From Rhodobacter sp. 24-YEA-8 (GTDB lineage: Bacteria > Pseudomonadota > Alphaproteobacteria > Rhodobacterales > Rhodobacteraceae): a DNA stretch of 64,000 nt. Every line of letters starts with the position of its first letter. Positions within the stretch are counted from its first letter, which is position 1. The translations under genes were made by a program, and so were the position numbers. The DNA is taken from contig NZ_FNSK01000001.1 of the NCBI RefSeq assembly GCF_900105075.1, positions 186,001 through 250,000 on the forward strand. Reading direction: 5' to 3'. Below the pieces are notes generated by a model that did not search any database, was not told the origin of the DNA, and saw only the letters and a program-made list of their open reading frames with translations. Positions 1 through 7,589 of the stretch are shown here, one piece after another.

Positions 1-371
1 GGCCGCGCCATTGCGTGATCGGATCGAACGGCGCGGCGTTTCATCCTGACCTCGCGACCGACCCGGCGCAGCTGATCCTCAGAAAGGGGTTTCGCGCCGG
101 GATCGACAGCTATTCGGCCTTTTTCGAGAATGACCGGGAAACCGCGACCGGACTCGAACCCTGGCTCCGCGCGCGCGGGATCACGACTTTGGTGCTGGCG
201 GGCCTCGCCACTGATTTCTGTGTGGCCTATTCGGCGCTGGATGCGGTGCGGCTCGGGTTCCGGGTCGAATTGCGCGAGGATCTCAGCCGCGCGATTGATC
301 TGGACGGCTCGCTGGAAGAGGCGCGGGCGCAAATGACCGATGCGGGCGTCGTGATGGTGGATCCGCGCTGA
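1..371 (+). CDS. pncA: nicotinamidase, 3' part (5' end outside window)
   Basis: This is the C-terminal part of a cysteine hydrolase that deamidates nicotinamide to nicotinate for NAD salvage. The reading frame is open from the first bases of the window, so the gene begins upstream. The visible protein starts with a CV.GSNGAAFHPDL-like stretch, which matches the segment after the metal-binding region of PncA. It later carries GLATDFCVAYSALDA, where the cysteine is the family nucleophile. It ends about 75 bases before pncB on the same strand. Nicotinamidase followed by nicotinate phosphoribosyltransferase is a coherent two-gene pathway. The assignment within the isochorismatase-like superfamily rests on this neighbour as well as the motif. 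Confidence 0.88.
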   Translation, partial: PRHCVIGSNGAAFHPDLATDPAQLILRKGFRAGIDSYSAFFENDRETATGLEPWLRARGITTLVLAGLATDFCVAYSALDAVRLGFRVELREDLSRAIDLDGSLEEARAQMTDAGVVMVDPR

Positions 372-447
372 TATTTCCTGACAGGAATGCTGGACAGTGA
401 CGCGGGGGGTTGCTTTAACCGCTTCACTGCCCGGAGGAGGCTGAGAC

Positions 448-1740
448 ATGGTCGATATCGCAACGCGCGTGCACAATCACAACTGGAAGATTGACCCGAT
501 TGTCCGGTCTTTGCTGGACACCGATTTCTACAAGTTGTTGATGTGTCAGTCGATTTACCGGAATCGCCCGGATACGAATGTCACCTTCTCGCTGATCAAC
601 CGCACGAAGTCGGTGCGCCTTGCCGATCTGATCGACGAGGGCGAGCTGCGCGAGCAGCTTGATCATGTGCGTTCGCTGAGCCTGCGCCGCGGTGAAAGCA
701 CCTGGCTGCGCGGCAATACCTTTTACGGCAAGCGTCAGATGTTCCGCCCGGATTTCATGGAATGGTTCGAGGGGCTGAAACTGCCGCCCTATTACCTGGA
801 AAAGCGCGACGGCCAGTATGAGCTGACCTTTGAGGGCAAATGGCCCGAAGTCATGCTCTGGGAGATCCCGGCGCTGGCGGTGATCATGGAGCTGCGCTCG
901 CGCGCTGTGCTGAAGGATATGCACAAATTCGAGCTCCAGGTGCTTTACGCCCGCGCCATGACCCGGCTTTGGGAAAAGGTCGAACGGCTCCGGGCGATCC
1001 CGGGGCTGAAAATGGCCGATTTCGGCACACGCCGGCGGCACAGCTATCTCTGGCAGGACTGGTGCGTCCAAGCGCTGCAGGAGGGGCTGGGAGAGGCCTT
1101 TACCGGCACCTCGAATTGCCTGATCGCGATGAAGCGCGATATCGAGGCGATCGGCACCAACGCGCATGAGCTGCCGATGGTCTATGCGGCGCTGGCGAAG
1201 GATGATGCGGAACTGGCACAGGCGCCCTATCAGGTTCTGGCCGACTGGCATGACGAACATGACGGCAATCTCAGGATGATCCTGCCCGACACATTCGGGA
1301 CCGAGGGTTTCCTGAAGCGCGCGCCTGACTGGCTGGCGGGCTGGACCGGCATCCGGATTGACAGCGGCGACCCGGCGGCGGCGGCAGAGCGTGCGATCCA
1401 GTGGTGGAAAGAGCGCGGCGAAGACCCGCGCGAAAAGCTGGTGATCTTCTCGGACGGGCTGGATGTGGCGATGATCGAAAAGCTGCATATGCAATTCCAG
1501 GGCCGGGTGAAGGTCTCCTTCGGCTGGGGCACCAATCTGACCAATGACTTCCGCGGCTTTGTGCCAAATGACGCGCTGGCGCCGTTCAGCCTTGTCTGCA
1601 AGGCGATTTCGGCCAATGGGCGCCCGACGGTGAAGCTGTCCGACAACCCGAACAAGGCGATGGGGCCTGCGGCGGAAATCGCGCGTTACAAGCGCGTCTT
1701 CGCGGTTGGCGACCAGCAGGCGCAAGAGGTTCTGGTCTGA
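448..1740 (+). CDS. pncB: nicotinate phosphoribosyltransferase
   Basis: The 430-residue enzyme converts nicotinate and PRPP to nicotinate mononucleotide, the committing step of the Preiss-Handler route to NAD. The full family length is present. The N-terminal [13 protein letters not shown] segment, the FGTRRRHS motif near residue 195, the GTNAHELPM segment around residue 240 that carries the histidine phosphorylated during catalysis, and the IDSGDP phosphate-binding loop near 308 are all recognisable. A GGAGGAGGC Shine-Dalgarno lies just before the ATG. It follows pncA directly, so the two probably form one nicotinamide-recycling unit. Confidence 0.95.
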   Translation: MVDIATRVHNHNWKIDPIVRSLLDTDFYKLLMCQSIYRNRPDTNVTFSLINRTKSVRLADLIDEGELREQLDHVRSLSLRRGESTWLRGNTFYGKRQMFRPDFMEWFEGLKLPPYYLEKRDGQYELTFEGKWPEVMLWEIPALAVIMELRSRAVLKDMHKFELQVLYARAMTRLWEKVERLRAIPGLKMADFGTRRRHSYLWQDWCVQALQEGLGEAFTGTSNCLIAMKRDIEAIGTNAHELPMVYAALAKDDAELAQAPYQVLADWHDEHDGNLRMILPDTFGTEGFLKRAPDWLAGWTGIRIDSGDPAAAAERAIQWWKERGEDPREKLVIFSDGLDVAMIEKLHMQFQGRVKVSFGWGTNLTNDFRGFVPNDALAPFSLVCKAISANGRPTVKLSDNPNKAMGPAAEIARYKRVFAVGDQQAQEVLV

Positions 1741-1783
1741 TCAGGCGCATCCCCGGGATCAGGGGCAGAGCGGGAGTATTTCT

Positions 1784-2092
1784 GTGACGGTCAGGCATTT
1801 CTATCTGGCGATGGCGGTCATCGGCACGTTGGTGCCCTGGCTGTTCTTCGGCTCGTTCTTTGCTCTGAACGGTCTCGATATCCCGCTCTTCCTGCAATCG
1901 CTTTTCGCGAACGGTGCTGCAGCGGGTTTTTCCATCGACGTGCTTTTGTCGATCCTCGTCTTCTGGGTCTGGTCCTGGCGGGATGCTGCGCGCAACAGGA
2001 TCCGGCATTGGTGGCTGGTGCTGCCCGCAAGCTTCTTCGTGGGCCTGTCTCTGTCGCTGCCGCTTTACCTCTGGCTGCGCGAGCGGGAGTGA
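1784..2092 (+). CDS. DUF2834-type small membrane protein
   Basis: This 102-residue protein starts at a GTG. It has three hydrophobic segments, roughly residues 5-27, 38-60 and 73-95, and ends in LWLRERE. The length, the three-helix plan and motifs such as LVPWLFF and SWRDAARN fit the DUF2834 family of small inner-membrane proteins of unknown function. The longer upstream reading frame overlaps the end of pncB and lacks a plausible start, so the GTG was chosen. It lies 43 bases after pncB and may be co-transcribed with it, but nothing in the sequence gives a function. Confidence 0.72.
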   Translation: MTVRHFYLAMAVIGTLVPWLFFGSFFALNGLDIPLFLQSLFANGAAAGFSIDVLLSILVFWVWSWRDAARNRIRHWWLVLPASFFVGLSLSLPLYLWLRERE

Positions 2093-2257
2093 CGCGGGGC
2101 GCGCGCGCGGTGACGGCGGGCAAGCCGATCTCGCGTCGCATATGGCCCGTCGGTCTGCCGCAGCAGCGGCCTCCGATACGCCGGACCGGAAACGGGCCAA
2201 GGTGCATTTTCCGCAGAGGCCCGTGATCGCACCAGGATATGTGCGCCCGTCACGCGG

Positions 2258-2734
2258 TCAGAGCGGCTTTTCGAACCAGACCCTGTGGAAGCCGTCTTCT
2301 TCGCCCCGGCGCGTCTCGATATAGCCAAGCTTCGGGTAAATTGCGATATTCTCTACCATTTTCTCGTTGGTATAGAGCGAAACGGCCCGGAGCCCCAGGC
2401 GGCGCGCTTCTGCTTCGCAATGATTAATCAGGGCCCTGCCGATGCCACGCCCTGCGGCGGCGGGCAGCACAGCGACATTTTCCAGCAGCATCACATCCCC
2501 TTGCGGGGCAAAGACGATGAAGCCCGTAAGATCGCTGCCATCTTCTGCGATCCAGACCTGATCGGCGGCGATCTGACCGCGGTAATCCGCCAGCAACGGC
2601 GCAGGCCGGCGCCCGATCAGCGGGATATATCTGGAATAGGCCTGTTCGGCACAGGCAAGAATGGCGGCTTCGTCGCAGGCCCTTGCCCGACGGATCATCG
2701 GCGCCTTCCGTTTATCGGCGCGGATATCAGTCAT
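2258..2734 (-). CDS. GNAT family N-acetyltransferase
   Basis: The protein of about 158 residues has the GNAT fold signature. The acetyl-CoA loop is in the stretch LENVAVLPAAAGRGIGRAL (R/Q-x-x-G-x-G/A type), followed by a helix and the C-terminal SLYTNEKMVENIAIYPKLGY segment, which is typical of small-molecule or protein acetyltransferases. The ATG at 2734 overlaps the arfB stop by 8 bases (ATGACTGA), which implies translational coupling. An alternative start lies at 2698. The acceptor substrate cannot be told from sequence. Confidence 0.85.
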   Translation of the reverse strand: MTDIRADKRKAPMIRRARACDEAAILACAEQAYSRYIPLIGRRPAPLLADYRGQIAADQVWIAEDGSDLTGFIVFAPQGDVMLLENVAVLPAAAGRGIGRALINHCEAEARRLGLRAVSLYTNEKMVENIAIYPKLGYIETRRGEEDGFHRVWFEKPL

Positions 2735-3149
2735 CGTCGCCCACTTTGCCCCGCATCGATTTGACCTCACCGCGCGCGGATTTGGACGCGAGCCTGCGCT
2801 GCTGGCTGCCCCAGGTGGCTTTGGTCGCGATGCGGCGCTTCGGGACGACCAGAGCCTGACGGATCAGCTCAATCAGCCGCTCGCGGGCGATCTCGCGGTT
2901 GCGGGCCTGGCTGCGGGTCTCGTCGACCTGGATGACCAGCGCGCCTTCCAGCGTCCATTTCCGCCCGGCGAGGCGTTTCAGCCTGGTTTTGACCGGGCCT
3001 GTCAGATGCGGCGAGCGTTCGGCCTCGAATCGCAGCTCGACTGCGGTCGAGACCTTGTTGACATTCTGCCCGCCGGGACCGGAGGCCCGCATGAAGCTCT
3101 CCGAGAGCTCCCAGTCGGCGATAGAGATGGTTTCGGTGACATGTAACAT
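2727..3149 (-). CDS. arfB: alternative ribosome-rescue factor ArfB (YaeJ-type peptidyl-tRNA hydrolase)
   Basis: The 140-residue protein has the catalytic GGQ motif at residues 26-28 within SGPGGQNVNK, as in class I release factors. It also has a basic C-terminal tail (PKRRIATKATWGSQQRRLASKSARG) that in ArfB enters the empty mRNA channel of stalled ribosomes. It would hydrolyse peptidyl-tRNA on non-stop complexes as a backup to trans-translation. No Shine-Dalgarno is visible in the 20 bases before the ATG, and a stable hairpin (3173-3201) sits 24 bases upstream. The gene overlaps the GNAT gene by 8 bases. Confidence 0.93.
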   Translation of the reverse strand: MLHVTETISIADWELSESFMRASGPGGQNVNKVSTAVELRFEAERSPHLTGPVKTRLKRLAGRKWTLEGALVIQVDETRSQARNREIARERLIELIRQALVVPKRRIATKATWGSQQRRLASKSARGEVKSMRGKVGDDD

Positions 3150-3172
3150 GGGAAAATGGGGCGCAAAGCAGA

Positions 3173-3201
3173 GAAAGGGCCGCCTGATCGGCGACCCTTT
3201 C
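3173..3201 (-). terminator. hairpin, probable terminator of the small upstream unit
   Basis: GAAAGGG and CCCTTTC arms enclose further CCGCC/GGCG pairing around a TGAT loop, giving a stem of about 12 bp with one bulged base. No long T-run follows on the reverse strand, so termination is inferred. It separates the small structured unit at 3205-3346 from arfB. Confidence 0.5.
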
Positions 3202-3204
3202 CGA

Positions 3205-3400
3205 GTTCCAAGGAGATGGGCCAGTTAGGAATTGAAGGCCCAATCAGTCGTTCGTCTTGCTGAGGGGCTGCCCTCAGAAAACACCCCTCCTGACTGTCTT
3301 GACACCTCTCTCCAATATCACTCTAGACACTGGATCACCTCCTTTCGAAAAGTTTCCGATAAGGTGATGCTGGCACAGATTTGGTATCGATCAAGTAAAT
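3205..3400 (-). ncRNA. candidate small structured RNA / sORF unit with super Shine-Dalgarno
   Basis: This gap between the queuosine transporter gene and arfB is unusually structured on the reverse strand. It starts with the 17 bases 3346-3330 (GAAAGGAGGTGATCCAG), the exact complement of the expected 3' end of 16S rRNA. Next is the 18-codon reading frame 3330-3274. A 7-bp hairpin (3277-3260, CTGAGGG/CCCTCAG) contains the stop codon, and a second hairpin (3242-3217, TGGGCC/GGCCCA) follows. The final stem is at 3173-3201. That arrangement suggests an independent transcript of about 200 bases. I do not recognise it as a named RNA family. Confidence 0.4.
3274..3330 (-). CDS. candidate 18-residue small protein or leader peptide
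   Basis: A GTG start sits seven bases after an AGGAGG core within a 17-base full complement of the anti-Shine-Dalgarno. The frame reads MSRVILERGVKTVRRGVF and stops at TGA inside a 7-bp hairpin. The peptide is basic (five arginines or lysines in 18 residues). The initiation signal is far stronger than that of any neighbouring gene, which is the only reason to consider so short a frame real. It could equally be a ribosome-binding decoy with no functional peptide. Confidence 0.35.
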   Translation of the reverse strand: MSRVILERGVKTVRRGVF

Positions 3401-4021
3401 TTACGCAAATCTAGCGGTCACTTTGCTGATTATGATGCGGAAAGGCACCAGTGCGACCAGGGCAAGCGCAATTTTTACGCACCAGTCCCCAATCGCGAGA
3501 GAGACCCAGAACGGAGCAGCCGGTCCAAAGCCCAGTAGCGGGGAGGGCGCGGCGGCCCAGGAGACATCGACGCCTGGCTCGAGGAAGGTGAAGACGGCGG
3601 AAAAGGCGATGGAGAAGAAGATCACCGTGTCGATGCTGGATGAGATCAGCGACGAGATCAGCGGCGCCTGCCACCAGGGACGGTTGCGCAGCGCGGTAAA
3701 GATCGAGACATCGGTCATCTGCGCGACGAGATAGGCCAGTGCCGAGCCGATGGCGACGCGCAGCGTGACCAGGGGGCCGGACTCGCCTATGATCTGTGTG
3801 CCGATCAGCGAGCAGACGAGGCCGGTCAGAAACCCTGCCAGCACCACGATCCGCGCGGCGCGCGGGCCCTGAAAGCGGTTGACCAGATCTCCGACAAGAA
3901 AGGCGAAGGGGTAGGTAAAGGCACCCCAGGTCAGGAAATCCCCAAAGGGAAACTGCACGAGGATGTTTGAGGCCAGCACGATGGCGGCCATGGCAAGAAT
4001 GCCAGGCAGAAGGCGGGTCAT
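3401..4021 (-). CDS. queuosine precursor transporter (YhhQ/VUT family)
   Basis: The protein of 206 residues has about six hydrophobic helices. The family hallmarks are a FPFGDFLTWGAFTYPFAFLVGDLVNRF segment and a downstream run of small and hydroxyl residues (LISSLISSSIDTVIFF). This is the YhhQ/COG1738 family, which imports preQ0/preQ1 for queuosine modification of tRNA. The ATG at 4021 was chosen because the longer upstream frame runs through repeat DNA and through the apparent preQ1 riboswitch just upstream, which itself supports the substrate. Confidence 0.88.
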   Translation of the reverse strand: MTRLLPGILAMAAIVLASNILVQFPFGDFLTWGAFTYPFAFLVGDLVNRFQGPRAARIVVLAGFLTGLVCSLIGTQIIGESGPLVTLRVAIGSALAYLVAQMTDVSIFTALRNRPWWQAPLISSLISSSIDTVIFFSIAFSAVFTFLEPGVDVSWAAAPSPLLGFGPAAPFWVSLAIGDWCVKIALALVALVPFRIIISKVTARFA

Positions 4022-4027
4022 GGATTT

Positions 4028-4062
4028 GTTTTCCGTTTTGACAAGGTAGCGGAGACTTGGCC
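4028..4062 (-). promoter_or_regulatory. preQ1-I type riboswitch
   Basis: On the reverse strand, CCAAG is followed by the loop TCTCCGCTAC, the returning arm CTTG and an A-rich tail TCAAAACGGAAAAC. A 4-bp P1 stem, a CGCTAC loop element (the Bacillus aptamer has AGCTAC) and a tail CGGA able to pair with the loop TCCG form the H-type pseudoknot of class I preQ1 aptamers. The pairing ends six to ten bases before the transporter ATG, so ligand binding would occlude the ribosome site. The match was made by eye to the known consensus and was not scored against a covariance model. Confidence 0.72.
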
Positions 4063-4172
4063 CCCACCTGCGCGGGGGACGGCGCTCATTACGCCTGTCC
4101 CGCCTGTCCGTCAATCGCGCGGATGCCTGCTGCGCGGGCATCGGGGGGCGCTGCCCCTCGCCTCCTTCGGAG

Positions 4173-4201
4173 CCCCCCGGGATATTTAGAGACAGATGAA
4201 A
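4173..4201 (+). repeat. dispersed GGGATATTT..GACAGATGAA element, copy 1a
   Basis: CCCCCCGGGATATTTAGAGACAGATGAAA. It forms an inverted pair with the copy at 4212-4241, so this gap (4022-4285) can fold into a long hairpin. The same element recurs at five other intergenic sites in the window. Confidence 0.8.
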
Positions 4202-4211
4202 GAAGGGCTGC

Positions 4212-4241
4212 TTTTCATCTGTCCTTAAATATCCCCGCCGG
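4212..4241 (-). repeat. dispersed GGGATATTT..GACAGATGAA element, copy 1b
   Basis: This is an inverted copy reading GGGGATATTTAAGGACAGATGAAAA on the reverse strand. With copy 1a it makes an arm-loop-arm structure with a loop of about 10 bases, between mepA and the riboswitch. Confidence 0.8.
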
Positions 4242-4285
4242 AGGCCTTCCCGGGGCCGCATGCGGCTCCGGGAAGATCTGTTGCT

Positions 4286-5206
4286 TCAGTTCGAGTCGAG
4301 CACGGCCTGGCACTGGCGCGGCAGGTCGGCCATGGTGAACTGGCGCGGGTGTTTCTTCTTCGGCGGGTCTTCTTCGTCCGGGTCCTTCTTGCCGGGCTGT
4401 TGCTTCGGTGGGTTCAGATAATCGGTGACCCACCAGTTCAGCGTTTCGTCACAGCCATTGCCGCCTTTGGAGAGTTCGGCGACGCCGGGTGTCTGGGTCT
4501 CGCAGGCGGTGGCGCCCGCCGGGCATTTCAGCCGCACGTGGAAATGGGTGTCATGGCCTGCCACCGGGCGCAGCTTTTGCAGCCAGGCGGTGTCGGATTT
4601 CTTCGCGGTCTTGCAGATTTCCAGCTTGATCGCGGCGGCGACGAAGATCCGGTCGACCCGCGGATCCGAGGCCGCGACCTTCAGCAGGTTCTGCGCCGCT
4701 GGCCCCCAGGCGCGGGTGACCGATTTCTGATCGGCCGAACGCATCGGGATCGAGGACAGGCTCTCGCGCTCAGCGACCGAGAGGTCGAGCCGTTTCGGCG
4801 CGAGCCACCAGATATCGGCATCCAGCCCGATCTGATGGCTGGCATGCCCCGTGATCATCGGACCGCCCCTCGGCTGGCTGATATCGCCGATATAGAGACC
4901 TTTGCCCCAACCGATCTGGCTTGCGGCATAGGACAGGTCCATCAGGAATTCGACCATCACCGGCTGGCCCCAGTTGCGGTTTCTGGACAGGCGCATCGAC
5001 TGCCAGTGCGGGCCGTTTTCCGGCATTTTCAGGAGCCCCGCCGCGCAGCCTTTCGCATAGGATCCGATCGGCATCGGATCCTGATTCGAAGGTGTCTTCC
5101 AGGCGCCGAGCAGATCCTTGGCCAGCTGCTGCGAGGCTGCCGGAAGCGGCGTGGTCAGGCCTGCACAAAGTGCCGCGAGCAGGGGGAGGGCACGCAGTTT
5201 CATCAT
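4286..5206 (-). CDS. mepA: penicillin-insensitive murein endopeptidase (peptidase M74)
   Basis: The protein has 306 residues with a signal peptide (roughly residues 1-25, LPLLAALCAGLTTPLPAASQ). It cleaves the D-Ala-mDAP crosslink of peptidoglycan in the periplasm. Zinc-site residues are seen in GHASHQIGLDADIWW (H121, H124, D129, D131) and in GHDTHFHVRL near residues 217-226. The enzyme core ends near residue 265. A Pro/Lys/Asp/Glu-rich tail (KQQPGKKDPDEEDPPKKKHP) follows, longer than in the enterobacterial enzyme. The start overlaps the end of the MFS gene by 4 bases, so the two are probably co-transcribed. Confidence 0.92.
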   Translation of the reverse strand: MMKLRALPLLAALCAGLTTPLPAASQQLAKDLLGAWKTPSNQDPMPIGSYAKGCAAGLLKMPENGPHWQSMRLSRNRNWGQPVMVEFLMDLSYAASQIGWGKGLYIGDISQPRGGPMITGHASHQIGLDADIWWLAPKRLDLSVAERESLSSIPMRSADQKSVTRAWGPAAQNLLKVAASDPRVDRIFVAAAIKLEICKTAKKSDTAWLQKLRPVAGHDTHFHVRLKCPAGATACETQTPGVAELSKGGNGCDETLNWWVTDYLNPPKQQPGKKDPDEEDPPKKKHPRQFTMADLPRQCQAVLDSN

Positions 5207-6681
5207 GACTGTTCACCTTTGGCATTGACGAAGGCCAGCAGCACCAGCCCGAGCAGGAAAAGCGCGATCAGCGGCAGGCCGATCCCGATACGTTGCGAGC
5301 CCGAGATCATGCTGACCAGCGCGATGGCCGAGGGGGCGATGAAGCTCGCGACCTTGCCCGAAAGCGCGAAGAGGCCGAAGGCTTCGGTGGCGCGGTCGGG
5401 GGTGGTGTGGCGCAGCATCATGGTGCGCGATGCCGCCTGGACCACGCCGCCCGCGCCGCCGATCAGCGCGCCGCAGACCATGAAGATGCGGTCGGATTCA
5501 TTGGATGCGGAATCCAGCGCGATGCCCCAGATCTGGTCGCGGGTCAGGCCCAGCAGCACAAGGCAAACCAGCGTCAGCACCAGAACCGCCACTGCGATCA
5601 CCGGCTTGGGCCCGAAAGCGCGGTCGGCGCGGCCGCCTGCCCAGGAACAGGCCACGGCTGCCACTGCGCCGACGATGCCGAAAATGCCGATCTGCCCGAC
5701 GCTCCAGCCCAGAACGCCCGAGGCATAGACCCCGCCAAAGGCATAAAGCGCGTTCAGCGCGTCGCGGTACAAAAGCGAGGAGCCGAGATAGGCGCTCAGG
5801 CTGCGGCGGAACCGCAGCGAGGCAATCAGATCCTTCAGTTCAGTCAGCGCGCGTCCCAGTTGCAGTGGCCGGCTGACGGTTTTCGGTTCTTTGACCCAAA
5901 GGAAGAAGGGAATCATGAAGACCATGAACCAGATGGCGGTGAAGGGGCCGACGATGCGGGTGCCGATCATTGTTTCACTGTCTTCGCCGAGGATCGGCCG
6001 GATGCCAAGATAGGTGCGCGGCCCGGCCTCGGCCGTTTCGATTGCGCTGAGTTCCGGCCCGGCGAGGCTGTCATCCTCGACCAGAGGCTGGCCGGCTTCG
6101 CCGATTGCGCCGGCATATTCGCCGCCTTCGTCCTGTGGGGCGGTGATGAAAAGGCCCAACATCAGGACCAGTGCGATCAGCCCGCCCAGATAGCCAAAGG
6201 CAAAACCATAGCCCGAAATCGCGCCGAGATCCTCGTGATCCGACAAGGACGGCATCAGCGCATTGGTGAAGATGGTGGCGAATTCCATCCCGATAAAGCC
6301 CATGCCGAAGAACACGACCGCCCACCACAGGATGCCTATCTCGCCGCCCGGCGCCACCCACCACAGCGCCCAGGCGCCGATCACGTAGAAGGACGAGAAG
6401 ATCCAGACCCAGATCAGCCGCCGTCCGGTGGAATCGGCAATGGCGCCAAGGATCGGCGCCAGAAGCGCGATGATGATCGAGGTTGCGGCGATGCCCCAGC
6501 CCCAGAAGCTCTGGGCGGCGGCTTTGGCGGCCTCTTCGTCGAGACCGGTGCCCATGTAATAGCCGCGCGCCACCTCGGCGAAATAGGGGCCGAAGATGAA
6601 TGTCAGCAGGAGCGTGCTATAGGGCTGGCTGGCCCAGTCAAAGAAATACCAGCCCCAGATCCGTTTCTTTGCACTGACCAT
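5203..6681 (-). CDS. MFS transporter, UMF1 (Atg22-like) family
   Basis: The permease of about 492 residues has twelve predicted helices. It opens with KKRIWGWYFFDWASQPYSTLLLTFIF, the hallmark start of UMF1 proteins (distant relatives of yeast Atg22 vacuolar effluxers). A long polar loop lies around residues 190-235. It also has the WVAPGG and LYRDALNALYAFGGVYA segments seen in this family. Substrates of bacterial UMF1 proteins are largely unknown; peptide or amino-acid fragments from wall turnover would suit the overlapping mepA gene, but that is inference. An ATG at 6681 is preferred to the GTG at 6684. Confidence 0.87.
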   Translation of the reverse strand: MVSAKKRIWGWYFFDWASQPYSTLLLTFIFGPYFAEVARGYYMGTGLDEEAAKAAAQSFWGWGIAATSIIIALLAPILGAIADSTGRRLIWVWIFSSFYVIGAWALWWVAPGGEIGILWWAVVFFGMGFIGMEFATIFTNALMPSLSDHEDLGAISGYGFAFGYLGGLIALVLMLGLFITAPQDEGGEYAGAIGEAGQPLVEDDSLAGPELSAIETAEAGPRTYLGIRPILGEDSETMIGTRIVGPFTAIWFMVFMIPFFLWVKEPKTVSRPLQLGRALTELKDLIASLRFRRSLSAYLGSSLLYRDALNALYAFGGVYASGVLGWSVGQIGIFGIVGAVAAVACSWAGGRADRAFGPKPVIAVAVLVLTLVCLVLLGLTRDQIWGIALDSASNESDRIFMVCGALIGGAGGVVQAASRTMMLRHTTPDRATEAFGLFALSGKVASFIAPSAIALVSMISGSQRIGIGLPLIALFLLGLVLLAFVNAKGEQS

Positions 6682-7301
6682 CACACGCCCTCTGTTTCGG
6701 TCATCAGTGAATCGCGAAACGGCCCCGGGCGCAAGCGCTCAGGCCGGCATCGGCGGCCAGGGGCGGGTGACATCGGCGTGTGACCAGGCCGTGATTCAGG
6801 CGGGAAGCGGCAGGCTTCAGGTCGGCAAGCCAGGCGCTTCGGCCATGGTTCAGCTCAGGCCAGGGGGCGATATCCGGGGGCAGGCAGAGATGGCCGGAGA
6901 GATGGGTGGCAAAGGGCGCGAGTGCCGGTTGTCGCCGTGCTCTGGCGATCACGAGGGCCATGCCCATCCGAGGGCCATGCCCATCCAGGGATAGATCGTG
7001 TTCTCCGTATGGCGCCCGGCTCTGAACTGTGCGTGATCGTGCGCGCCGCGGGGGGATCCGGACCTGAGGAAAAGGATGCCTCCACGCGCGCAGCAGCGCT
7101 CCGGCTGCATCCGTTAACCGGGGCTTCACCGCTGTCCTGTCACCATTGGGGAGAGGCAGACTTGCGGCACTGAAGGCCTGGGGCCCGACGGATCTGGCGC
7201 CAGACAGAGCGGGCGCATGACAGACTGGCGTCAGCCCGCTTTGACTTGCCCTGAGACCCGGCTCGCGCTACCTGTTCCAAAGCTGGCATGATGAGGAAAA
7301 G
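6682..7301. other. 620-base gap without a recognisable gene
   Basis: This divergent gap lies between the MFS gene and yggT. Short frames on both strands (for example 6704-7129 reverse) have no recognisable product and a composition typical of out-of-frame reading. A 17-base tandem duplication lies at 6953-6986. A TTGACT at about 7239-7244 could be a -35 box for yggT, but no convincing -10 is seen. The gap may be remnant coding DNA. Confidence 0.5.
6953..6986 (+). repeat. 17-bp perfect tandem duplication
   Basis: GAGGGCCATGCCCATCC occurs twice in direct succession, in a region with no gene call. Confidence 0.85.
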
Positions 7302-7589
7302 ATGAAGTCCGTTTTCGATATCCTGATGCTTCTCCTCGGTGTGGCGCAATTTGTGGTGCTCGCCCATGTCATTCTCAGCTGGCTGATCAATTTTCAGGTA
7401 CTGAATATCCGCCAGCCGCTGGTGGCCCAGATCTGGTACAGCCTGAACCGCCTGCTCGAGCCGGTTTACAACCGCGTCCGCAGCATTCTGCCATCGATGC
7501 AGGGCATTGATTTCGCGCCGCTGGTGGTCCTGCTGGTGATCATCGGGCTTCGGATGATCCTTCTCAACAACCAATACGCCTTCATGTGA
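7302..7589 (+). CDS. YggT family membrane protein
   Basis: The 95-residue protein has two hydrophobic blocks (about 5-30 and 70-90). They flank the conserved loop containing VLSWLINF and LNRLLEPVYNRVRSILPSMQGIDFAPLV, which is the YggT signature. Family members are linked to osmotic tolerance, cell division or photosystem and transport assembly, without a settled activity. Its stop codon overlaps the start of recQ (TGATG), so the two are translationally coupled. Confidence 0.9.
   Translation: MKSVFDILMLLLGVAQFVVLAHVILSWLINFQVLNIRQPLVAQIWYSLNRLLEPVYNRVRSILPSMQGIDFAPLVVLLVIIGLRMILLNNQYAFM

Noticed and set aside
3330..3346. CTGGATCACCTCCTTTC read as the end of a 16S rRNA gene
   Set aside because: Only the last 17 bases match and the upstream sequence is not rRNA-like, so it is not an rRNA gene or fragment. 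The complement as a strong ribosome site is the better reading.
6704..7129. 141-codon reverse frame between the MFS gene and yggT
   Set aside because: Its translation is Arg/Pro/Ala-rich without domain or conserved motif, and no ribosome site precedes it.
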